Assembly: GCA_018991295.1 (NCBI GenBank)
Contig: JAGKSZ010000173.1
Coordinates: 1-11,560 of the forward strand
Source of the DNA: Porphyrobacter sp.
GTDB taxonomy: Bacteria; Pseudomonadota; Alphaproteobacteria; Sphingomonadales; Sphingomonadaceae
Reading direction: 5' to 3'
Length of the DNA: 11,560 bases
The position numbers and the translations under genes were made by a program. Positions 1 to 6,597 of this stretch are shown one piece after another; positions within the stretch are counted from its first letter, which is position 1; the number at the start of each line of letters is the position of its first letter. The notes under the pieces were generated by a model. The model did not search any database. It was not told where the DNA came from and saw only the letters and a list, made by a program, of their open reading frames with translations.

Positions 1-248
1 GTAGTGCCCCCGCCACCGGGGCAGCTATTGGCCTCACGCAGAAAAAACCTGCCATCCGGGAAGTGACCCAATGTGGTCGTCGTCTCTTCCGCCTTCCCGG
101 GCTTGACCCGGGACCCCGCTTCTTTTTTCTTCAGAGCAGGAAGGCAGCGGGGTCACGGATCAAGTCCGGGGAGGGGAAAAGGGCATGGCAGCTATCCACC
201 CACTTGCGGTCATTGCGCAGCCCTACCTCCGATCCCGAAAGCGGACGA
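1..248. other. Noncoding left edge, no supportable gene
   Basis: This 248-bp stretch lies downstream of the leftward MFS gene and runs to the window edge. Short open frames exist, but they show no recognisable protein features and cross a palindromic repeat. One short frame from the left edge to a stop near 66 could be the tail of a gene outside the window, but nothing supports it. The only clear structure is the inverted repeat at 93-171, listed separately. Confidence 0.6.
93..171. repeat. REP-like inverted repeat, copy 1
   Basis: Two arms of about 25 bp, 96-120 and 146-170, are reverse complements at 22 of 25 positions. They enclose a 25-bp loop containing a run of six T. The GC-rich palindromic form fits the REP or BIME-like extragenic repeats common in proteobacterial genomes. 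A related copy in inverted orientation lies at 9467-9538: positions 93-121 match the reverse complement of 9510-9538 at 28 of 29 bases, and 141-161 match the reverse complement of 9467-9487 at 19 of 21. It lies 78 bp past the MFS stop and could end or stabilise that transcript, though no T run follows the stem on the minus strand. Confidence 0.75.
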
Positions 249-1565
249 TTACCCGCCCCGCATCTTCTCCAGATAGCCGCTCGGCCCCATTTGCGCGGCG
301 GTCCATGCGAAAATCGCCATCGCTACAAGGCCCGCTGCAAGTGAGACGGCGAACACCGCAATGGCCAACGCGTCCGCGCCTTGGGTGGGGGTGAGCGCAT
401 CGCTGATCGCGCCGGTCACGGCCAGACCCAGCGCCTGCCCGATGAGGTTGTTGAAGAACAGCGCAATGGCCACCGCAAAGCCCCGGCTGGCCGGCTCGAC
501 CGAGGCCTGGATGCCCGACATGATCCCCGCCTGACTGGCGACATAGATCGCATAGGCAAGGCCGAACCAGCCAAGGAAGGTGGTGAAATCCTGCGATGTC
601 AGGCTCAGCGCCAGCGGCACCACACAGCCAAGGCTCGTCACCCCCGGCAGCCATCCGCGCCAGCGTTCGTCGCGCAGCGTCAGCCAGTGCGTGACATAGC
701 CGCCAAGGATCGGCCCCGGTATGCCGCCAAGGAAGAAGGTCAGGCCGAGATAGAGCCCGATGCTGCCCGTCGAAATGCCGAACTGGCGCAGCATGATCGG
801 CGCCATCCAGAAGGCCAGCGCATAGCCGATCATGATCTGCACCGCCCAGCCCAGCGCCAGACCCATGAACACGCGGTTGGTGACAAGGCTGCGGATCGTC
901 TCCCCCAAGGGCTGCTGCGCCATGTCGGTGCCCGCCGGGGCAAAGCGCCCGCGCACCGGCTCGCGCATGGTGAGGTAGATGATCGCACCCAGCACCAGAC
1001 CCGGCAGGCCCATCAGCACAAAGGCCCAGCGCCAGTCGAACGCCTCGGCCAGCTGCCCGCCGATCAGCAGGCCGCCTGCCGTGCCCATGCTGGCCCCGAT
1101 GGTCAGGAACCCCATCGCCTTGGCAAGTTCGCTGCGGGTGAAATAATCGGCCACAAGGCTTTGCGAGGAAGGGCCCGAACAGCCCTCGCCCACACCCACC
1201 CCGGTGCGCGCAAGGAACAGGGTCCAGAACCCCGTCGCCAGCCCGCAGGCCGCCGTCATCAGGCTCCAGAAACTGATCGCGCAGGCCACGATCGTGCGCC
1301 GCGTCGATCGGTCCGCCAGCCGCGCCGCAGGGAAGCCCGCCAGCACATAGATCACCGAAAACGCAGCCCCGCCCAGCAGCCCCAGTTCGGTATCGGAGAG
1401 GGTGAAGGCAGCCTTGATGTCCTCGACAAGGATCGAGAACACCAGCCGGTCAGCCACGCTGAACGCGCTCGTCAGCGTCAGCAAGCCAAGCACATACCAG
1501 CGGTATGCGCCGGGCCGCGCGTCAGGCGTGCCCTCCTTAATGGTGAGGCCTTGCGTAAAGGCCAT
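249..1565 (-). CDS. MFS transporter, Spinster-like
   Basis: A 438-residue protein with about twelve hydrophobic segments, the usual size for the major facilitator superfamily. The N-terminal region has the Asp-Arg pair at residues 39-40 in the first membrane segment, then the LSDTELGLLGG stretch around 56-66. A motif A-type loop (GFPAARLADRSTRR, about 77-90) follows between helices 2 and 3. This combination is typical of Spinster-type carriers in sphingomonad catabolic clusters. It should sit in the inner membrane and move a small organic molecule; substrate and direction are unknown. The ATG lies inside the SDR gene, overlapping its 3' end by 29 bp. That implies co-transcription and probably translational coupling, with a GGTGG-like ribosome site just upstream. 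Import of the cluster's substrate or export of its product is inferred from the neighbours. Confidence 0.9.
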   Translation of the reverse strand: MAFTQGLTIKEGTPDARPGAYRWYVLGLLTLTSAFSVADRLVFSILVEDIKAAFTLSDTELGLLGGAAFSVIYVLAGFPAARLADRSTRRTIVACAISFWSLMTAACGLATGFWTLFLARTGVGVGEGCSGPSSQSLVADYFTRSELAKAMGFLTIGASMGTAGGLLIGGQLAEAFDWRWAFVLMGLPGLVLGAIIYLTMREPVRGRFAPAGTDMAQQPLGETIRSLVTNRVFMGLALGWAVQIMIGYALAFWMAPIMLRQFGISTGSIGLYLGLTFFLGGIPGPILGGYVTHWLTLRDERWRGWLPGVTSLGCVVPLALSLTSQDFTTFLGWFGLAYAIYVASQAGIMSGIQASVEPASRGFAVAIALFFNNLIGQALGLAVTGAISDALTPTQGADALAIAVFAVSLAAGLVAMAIFAWTAAQMGPSGYLEKMRGG

Positions 1566-2316
1566 TGTCCACCGGGATCGTCAGACCATTGAGGAAGCGC
1601 GCTTCATCCGAGGCAAGGAACAGCACGCAGCCCGCCACATCCCTGGGGTGGCCCAGCGCATCCATCGGCAAGGGGCCTTCGGGGATGTCCATCGGCTTTT
1701 CGCCTGCGCGCCCCGATACGCCCATCACCATCGGCGTCTCGATCCCTCCGGGCGCCAGCGCGTTGACGCGGATACCGTAGCCCCGGTCCTGAAAATCGAC
1801 CGCAAGGCTGCGGGTCATGCCCGCAATCCCGGCCTTGCACGCAGCATAGGCGGGGATGTTGCCATAGCCCATCAGCGCCGCGGTCGATGCCATGTTGATG
1901 ATCGAGGAGCCCCCGCCGCCGACGCTGAGGTGGCGGTGCTTCATCAGCGGCACGGCATATTTGCACCCCAGAAACGTGCCGACCACGTGGATATCGAGAT
2001 GCAGGCGGAAGTGGGCAAGGCTGCAATCCTCGATGCTCTCGAAGATCACATTGCCGGCATTGTTGACAAGGATATCGAGCCCGCCATGGCGTTCCTCGAC
2101 CGCGCGCATCACCTCGATCCACTGGTCTTCGCAGGTGACATCGAGCGCCATCGCATCGCCGCCGATGCTGTCTGCCACCTGATGCGCAAGTTCGGCATCG
2201 CGGTCGGTGACGATCACCTTGGCGCCTTCACGCGCCAGCACCTCGCAATCGGCCTTGCCCAGCCCCATTGCCCCGCCTGTCACGAGCGCAACCTTGCCCG
2301 CTACCCGTCCCGCCAT
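1537..2316 (-). CDS. SDR family NAD-dependent oxidoreductase
   Basis: A 259-residue classical short-chain dehydrogenase/reductase. The cofactor motif TGGAMGLG is at residues 13-20, Asp38 at the end of the second strand suggests NAD rather than NADP, and NNAG is at 85-88. Catalytic Ser144, Tyr157 and Lys161 are present (Tyr-Ala-Ala-Cys-Lys). The Asn of the usual Asn-Ser-Tyr-Lys tetrad appears to be His110. The family oxidises alcohols or diols, or reduces ketones, in the cytoplasm. Beside two Rieske oxygenases a natural role is oxidising a hydroxylated intermediate, but the substrate is unknown. The ATG at 2314-2316 follows a GGGAGAGAG ribosome site. It is the first gene of a leftward pair with the MFS carrier and faces away from Rieske oxygenase 1 across a 132-bp spacer. 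Confidence 0.93.
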   Translation of the reverse strand: MAGRVAGKVALVTGGAMGLGKADCEVLAREGAKVIVTDRDAELAHQVADSIGGDAMALDVTCEDQWIEVMRAVEERHGGLDILVNNAGNVIFESIEDCSLAHFRLHLDIHVVGTFLGCKYAVPLMKHRHLSVGGGGSSIINMASTAALMGYGNIPAYAACKAGIAGMTRSLAVDFQDRGYGIRVNALAPGGIETPMVMGVSGRAGEKPMDIPEGPLPMDALGHPRDVAGCVLFLASDEARFLNGLTIPVDNGLYARPHH

Positions 2317-2448
2317 CCTGCTCTCTCCCGAAAGGTCTGTTTTATGGGGGCCAGCCTATCGGGAGGGCGGCGCGCTGCCACTGTCGAAAGCGCGAGGGCG
2401 CCAAGGGCCGCGCACCATGTATTCTCGCAGGCCCGGGGAGAAGCGCAG
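2317..2448. promoter_or_regulatory. Divergent promoter region with inverted repeat
   Basis: This 132-bp spacer separates the leftward SDR/MFS pair from the rightward Rieske oxygenase, so it should hold promoters for both. It contains an imperfect inverted repeat: arm 2323-2335 (CTCTCCCGAAAGG) and arm 2355-2367 (CCTATCGGGAGGG) match as reverse complements at 11 of 13 positions across a 19-bp gap. This could be an operator for a dimeric regulator controlling both directions. The left arm overlaps the SDR ribosome site, so part of the pairing may be coincidental. No consensus -35/-10 pair was found by eye. The Rieske gene has a GGGGAG ribosome site at 2435-2440. Confidence 0.4.
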
Positions 2449-3762
2449 ATGATGGACGCGGCCGAAGTCGAACGCCTGAAGGCGATGATGGAATGGGAAG
2501 GCCGCCGCACCGCGCCGCCCGAAGGCTTTCCCGCCCTGCCCGACATGCCGGCGGGCCGATATACCAGCCCCGAATATTTCGCGCTCGAACAGCAGCACAT
2601 CTTCCGCAAGAGCTGGCTGTTTGCCGGGCACATGGACGAAATACCGGAACCCGGCTGCTATATGCGCTGGCACAATGCGGGCGATCCGATCGTGATCGTG
2701 CATGGCATGGACGGGGTGGTGCGCGCCTTCCACAACACCTGCCGCCATCGCGGCGCGCCGGTGGTGACCGAGGATCGCGGCAAATCCAGCCGGCTGATGT
2801 GCGGCTATCACAACTGGACCTACAAGACCGATGGCAGCCTTGTGGGCGTGCCGGAACGACGCGATTTTCCCGCCGATTTTGATCTGTCGTGCCGGGGCCT
2901 GCTGCTGGTCAGGTGCGAATTGTTCGGCAAGGTGATCTTCGTCAATTTCGACATGGCGGCGATGCCGCTGATCGACTGGCTCGGCCCTGTCGCGCGCGAG
3001 TGGGAGGAGTTCGCCTTTGACCGCATCCGGCTGGCCGCGCGGCACAGCTTCGAATTGCAGTGCAACTGGAAGGTCGCGATGGAGGCCAACATGGAGGTCT
3101 ACCATGTGCCCTTCATCCACCCGGACACGGTGGCGCCGCTGGTGGACAGCACCCGCAACTTCAACACCATCTATCCCAATGGCCATGCCCGGATGCTTGC
3201 CCCGCCGCCGCGCACCACGAACCGCGAACACGTGCGCGCCATCGATACGCCGCCCGGCTGGCAGCAGATCGAAACCGTGGGCGAGCTGGGGCGCACCTGC
3301 ACGCAAAGCTACACGCTGTTTCCCAACTGGGTCAGCCCGCTCAGCAACTACTTCGTGCCGCCGCTGGTGTTCTGGCCGACATCATTGAACACCACCCGGC
3401 TGGAACTGGTGACAATGGCGCTCGACTGGGGCGATGAACCCGCGCCCGATCTGTGGACCTTCCCCGATGCCACCCAGCCGGGCGGGCGGCAGATGAGCCC
3501 GATCATCCTTGAAGACACGCAGTTTGGCGAAGCGATCCAGCATTCGATGCAGGGCTCAGCCTTCCGATCGGTGCCGCTCTCCTATCAGGAAGCGCGGATC
3601 TATTCGTTCCATCAGAGCCTCGATGCGATGATCGGGGAGGGCAATGTTCCGGCGCATCTGAGGGTCGAAAAGGTGATCGGGCCGGACTGGGTATGGCCCA
3701 GCGATCCGCGCACAGCGCAGATGCAGCGCGAAGCCGCCGCGGCCCGCAAGACAGCCGCATGA
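2449..3762 (+). CDS. Rieske aromatic ring-hydroxylating oxygenase, alpha subunit 1
   Basis: A 437-residue oxygenase alpha subunit. The [2Fe-2S] Rieske motif is Cys98-x-His100, 17 residues, Cys118-x2-His121. The catalytic domain has the mononuclear iron pair His219 and His224 in EVYHVPFIH, with Asp356 a plausible third ligand. The residue expected to bridge the two metal centres is Glu216 where most relatives have Asp. The family takes electrons from a ferredoxin or reductase and uses O2 to hydroxylate aromatic rings or remove methyl groups. No beta subunit gene is adjacent, suggesting a homotrimer. The start is either of two consecutive ATGs at 2449 and 2452; GGGGAG lies 8 bp before the first. 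The frame stays open far upstream, but that part is antisense to the SDR gene. The TonB receptor follows after 201 bp. The substrate is unknown. Confidence 0.93.
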   Translation: MMDAAEVERLKAMMEWEGRRTAPPEGFPALPDMPAGRYTSPEYFALEQQHIFRKSWLFAGHMDEIPEPGCYMRWHNAGDPIVIVHGMDGVVRAFHNTCRHRGAPVVTEDRGKSSRLMCGYHNWTYKTDGSLVGVPERRDFPADFDLSCRGLLLVRCELFGKVIFVNFDMAAMPLIDWLGPVAREWEEFAFDRIRLAARHSFELQCNWKVAMEANMEVYHVPFIHPDTVAPLVDSTRNFNTIYPNGHARMLAPPPRTTNREHVRAIDTPPGWQQIETVGELGRTCTQSYTLFPNWVSPLSNYFVPPLVFWPTSLNTTRLELVTMALDWGDEPAPDLWTFPDATQPGGRQMSPIILEDTQFGEAIQHSMQGSAFRSVPLSYQEARIYSFHQSLDAMIGEGNVPAHLRVEKVIGPDWVWPSDPRTAQMQREAAAARKTAA

Positions 3763-3963
3763 CGTTACGGCATCGTGGTTTTTCAGGCGATGTTGCGCGA
3801 ATGTCGCAGTTTGGAAGGTTCACTATCGCTTTTGCTGATGGCGCCTGCGCCGCGCCGCCATACACCTGCCACACATACCCAAAGGCGTGAGGAGAGACGC
3901 GCCGGGCGGTTGGGGAATAACGGGGCACGCAGGGGAGCTGCGGCCCGATGGGGAGAGAGGACC
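3763..3963 (+). promoter_or_regulatory. Spacer and leader before the TonB receptor
   Basis: This 201-bp stretch separates Rieske gene 1 from the receptor gene, long enough to hold a separate promoter or leader control. A 43-codon open frame starts at an ATG overlapping the Rieske stop as ATGA and ends at 3890. A GAGGAGAG ribosome-like sequence follows at about 3889-3896, well before the true one at about 3952-3960. The second half is purine-rich. A CACTAT at 3821-3826 vaguely resembles a -10 box but has no matching -35 at proper spacing. No known riboswitch was recognised. Confidence 0.3.
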
Positions 3964-6462
3964 ATGAACACATTTCGTGCCCGAATGGCGAGCCGTGCCG
4001 GTCTGCGCCGCGCGCTGTTGTGCGGGGCTGCGCTGAGCAGCCTTGCCGCAATGCCGAGCGCGGCCTTTGCGCAGGAAGCCAATGAGCCCGAGGTCAACAA
4101 CGACAACGTGATCGTTGTGCAGGCCCGCCGTCAGAACGAAACGCTTCAGGAAGTCCCCGTCACCGTTACCGCCATCGGCGGCGCGACGCTGGAACGTTAC
4201 AGCATCGATCAGGTGGCCGATTTCACCAGCCGCGTGCCGACGCTGAACGTGCAGGTTGGCGGTTCGGGTTCGGGCGGCCAGCTGTCCTTGCGCGGGGTGG
4301 GTTCATCCAACATTTCGGCGGCCTTCGATTCCGCGGTCGCGTTTGAATATGACGGCGTCGTGGTCTCGACCATGCGCATGGTGCAGGCCGGCTTCTTCGA
4401 TGTCGAACAGGTCGATGTGCTGCGCGGCCCGCAATCGCTGTTCTTCGGCAAATCGGCGACCGCAGGCGTGCTGTCGCTGCGGTCTGCCAACCCCACCTCC
4501 AGCTGGGAAGTCGGGATGCGCGGCTCCTATGAATTCGAGGAGAAGGGCTACCTGCTGTCAGGCTACATCTCCGGCCCGATCAGCAACACGCTGGGCATCC
4601 GCCTTGCCGCGCAGTTCAACGATATTGACGAATTCCAGCTGCTCCAGCCGAACACCCCGGCGGTCAACCAGAAGCGCGGGCTGACCGACTTCATCGGCCG
4701 CCTGACACTCGACTGGAACCCGTCTGACCGGTTCCGCGCCAACTTCAAGCTGCAATACACCAAGAACGAAAACGATGGCGCAATCGGCACGGCGGAAATC
4801 AACTGCGGCGCCAATGGCGTGGCGGATTCGGTATACCTGCTGCAAGGCGGGCTGCAGATTCCGGCGGGCTATGACTGCAACGTCAAGGATCAGCGTTACT
4901 TCCTGATGGACGCAGCCCCGCAGCTTGCCGCGCGCGTGCCGGGCAATTCGCCCGCGGCAGGCCGCAACGGGGTGCCTTTCGGCGAGACCGAAATCTGGTT
5001 CGGCCGCCTCCAGTTCGATCTCGACCTGTCGGACTCGCTGGCCCTCACTTCGGTGTCGGGCATCCTCAACATGGATGCGATCGACTTCGACTGCTATTCC
5101 TATGGCGGCCGCTTCCCCAACGGGCAGGGCGGGTTCATCCCCGGCGGTGCGGGCTGTTCGGATCCGATCAACAAGCTTGAACAATACAGCCAGGAACTGC
5201 GGCTTGCCTCGGACTTCGACGGGCCGATCAACTTCATGCTCGGCGCCTTCTACGAAGACCGCACCTTCACCTTCGACACCGCGCAGCAGGGGGTGAACAT
5301 CTCCTTTGCCGGCGCCGATCCCACCCTGCCGCTGCTGGGCGGCGGCGTGGCGCAAGGCACGGGCTTCACCTATGACTGGGACAAGACCCACCTCACCAAG
5401 ACCGAAGCCCTGTCGTTCTTTGGCAGCGTGATGTGGGACATCACCGAACAGCTGGAACTTTCCGGCGGTGTGCGCTGGACCGATGAACGCAAGGTGCAGA
5501 CCATTTCGGTGCCCTATGTCCACAACCTGCTGGCCTATGTCTCGGCGGGCGGCGGCCTGTTCCGCCCGAGCCCGGCGTTCCTGCAGAGCGGATACTTCTC
5601 GGGCCCGATCGAATTCAACGACGACAATTTCTCGCCCGAGGTAACGCTGCGCTACAAGGCGACTGACGACATCAACGTCTTCGCCTCGTTCAAGACCGGC
5701 TTCAAATCGGGCGGGATCGACAACTCGGCGCTGCCTTCGAACAGCCTCAGCCAGGCGGCGGCAACCGGCGATTTCAGCTCGCTGATCTTCAGGTCGGAAG
5801 AGGCGATCGGCGGCGAAATCGGCATCAAGTCGCAGTGGGCTGACCGCACCTTCACCCTGAATGCGACCGCCTACCAATACGTGTTCAAGGATCTGCAGGT
5901 GCAGAACTTCAACGCCACGACGGTGCAGTTCATCACCAGCAACGCCGGCGAGCTGACCACCAAGGGTGTCGATTTCGAAGCCAACTGGATCACCCCGGTC
6001 GATGGCCTGCGCTTCAGCGCGAACCTGTCTTACCTCGATGCGCAATACACCGCGCCCTTCCTCCAGCCCGGCGGCGCTGGCGGCACGATCGACCTCAATG
6101 GCCGCAGGGGCAGTCAGGCGCCCGAGTGGGCCGGCAACATTGCCGCCGACTGGACCATCCCGCTCAGCGACAATCTCGAACTGTTCCTGTCGGGGAACGC
6201 CGCCTATAATGATGGCTACATCACCGACGAAGCTGCGCTGAACGATTATGTCCAGCCGAGCTTCTGGCTGCTCGATGCCAATGTCGCCATCGGCCATCCG
6301 GACGGCAACTGGAAGCTGTCGCTGATCGCGCAGAACCTCACCGACGAGATCTTCACCATCACCACCGGCGGGCGTCCGTTCCTGCCGCCGGGCGGCGACG
6401 ATTTCGTGATGACCCAGAACCGGGGCCGTCAGGTCTTTGCGGAAATCAGCTTCCGCTTCTGA
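3964..6462 (+). CDS. TonB-dependent outer-membrane receptor
   Basis: An 832-residue outer-membrane transporter. The signal peptide has an Arg-rich start, a hydrophobic core (about 17-30) and a likely cut after AFA at residue 36. A TonB box-like DNVIVVQAR follows at about 47-55, then the plug (about 57-175) with EVPVTVTAI, the RGVGSSN loop and VEQVDVLRGPQSLFFGKSATAG. The rest is a 22-strand barrel ending in Phe (EISFRF), the signal for outer-membrane insertion. The FFGKSATAG plug wording differs from the more usual LFGRNTTGG, pointing to a distinct receptor subgroup. Extracellular loops carry Cys281/Cys305 and Cys377/Cys398, possible disulfides. It imports substrates using TonB-ExbBD energy. 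Between two oxygenases it more likely takes up an organic carbon source than iron, which is inference. The ATG at 3964 follows GGGGAGAGAGG. Confidence 0.95.
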   Translation: MNTFRARMASRAGLRRALLCGAALSSLAAMPSAAFAQEANEPEVNNDNVIVVQARRQNETLQEVPVTVTAIGGATLERYSIDQVADFTSRVPTLNVQVGGSGSGGQLSLRGVGSSNISAAFDSAVAFEYDGVVVSTMRMVQAGFFDVEQVDVLRGPQSLFFGKSATAGVLSLRSANPTSSWEVGMRGSYEFEEKGYLLSGYISGPISNTLGIRLAAQFNDIDEFQLLQPNTPAVNQKRGLTDFIGRLTLDWNPSDRFRANFKLQYTKNENDGAIGTAEINCGANGVADSVYLLQGGLQIPAGYDCNVKDQRYFLMDAAPQLAARVPGNSPAAGRNGVPFGETEIWFGRLQFDLDLSDSLALTSVSGILNMDAIDFDCYSYGGRFPNGQGGFIPGGAGCSDPINKLEQYSQELRLASDFDGPINFMLGAFYEDRTFTFDTAQQGVNISFAGADPTLPLLGGGVAQGTGFTYDWDKTHLTKTEALSFFGSVMWDITEQLELSGGVRWTDERKVQTISVPYVHNLLAYVSAGGGLFRPSPAFLQSGYFSGPIEFNDDNFSPEVTLRYKATDDINVFASFKTGFKSGGIDNSALPSNSLSQAAATGDFSSLIFRSEEAIGGEIGIKSQWADRTFTLNATAYQYVFKDLQVQNFNATTVQFITSNAGELTTKGVDFEANWITPVDGLRFSANLSYLDAQYTAPFLQPGGAGGTIDLNGRRGSQAPEWAGNIAADWTIPLSDNLELFLSGNAAYNDGYITDEAALNDYVQPSFWLLDANVAIGHPDGNWKLSLIAQNLTDEIFTITTGGRPFLPPGGDDFVMTQNRGRQVFAEISFRF

Positions 6463-6486
6463 TCGGGTTCAACAGGGGAAGCATGG

Positions 6487-6523
6487 GGGGGCGGGCCAGC
6501 AATGGCCTGCCCCCTTTCGCTTT
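6487..6523 (+). terminator. Probable Rho-independent terminator after the TonB receptor
   Basis: A 12-bp stem (6487-6498 with 6503-6514), perfect if one G-U pair is allowed, is closed by a GCAA loop of the stable GNRA type. TTTCGCTTT follows. It lies 24 bp past the receptor stop and 75 bp before Rieske gene 2. It could end the receptor transcript fully or partly, giving the second oxygenase a lower or separate level of expression. The T tract is interrupted, so termination may be incomplete. Confidence 0.75.
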
Positions 6524-6597
6524 GCCAAAAGTGAGCATTGCCGCCGAGGCACGCCGGGAGGATGCTGCCCGCCAAAGGACACCCGGGAGGAACAGTG

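Noticed and set aside
381..1592. 403-codon plus-strand open frame
   Set aside because: Its product is rich in Arg, Gln, His and Ala with no domain, and it lies antisense to the MFS gene. This is a normal artefact of high-GC codon bias.
1402..2448. 349-codon upstream extension of the Rieske 1 reading frame
   Set aside because: It is antisense to the SDR gene, which has complete motifs. The oxygenase family start and a GGGGAG ribosome site fix the real start at 2449.
2356..3306. 316-codon minus-strand open frame
   Set aside because: It is antisense to Rieske 1 and His/Arg/Gly-rich with no recognisable domain.
3793..3826. TTGCGC...CACTAT as a sigma-70 promoter for the TonB receptor
   Set aside because: The spacing is about 22 bp, too long for a standard promoter, and the -10 match is weak.
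4558..6297. 579-codon minus-strand open frame
   Set aside because: It is antisense to the TonB receptor barrel, with low-complexity composition and no fold or motif; a shadow frame.
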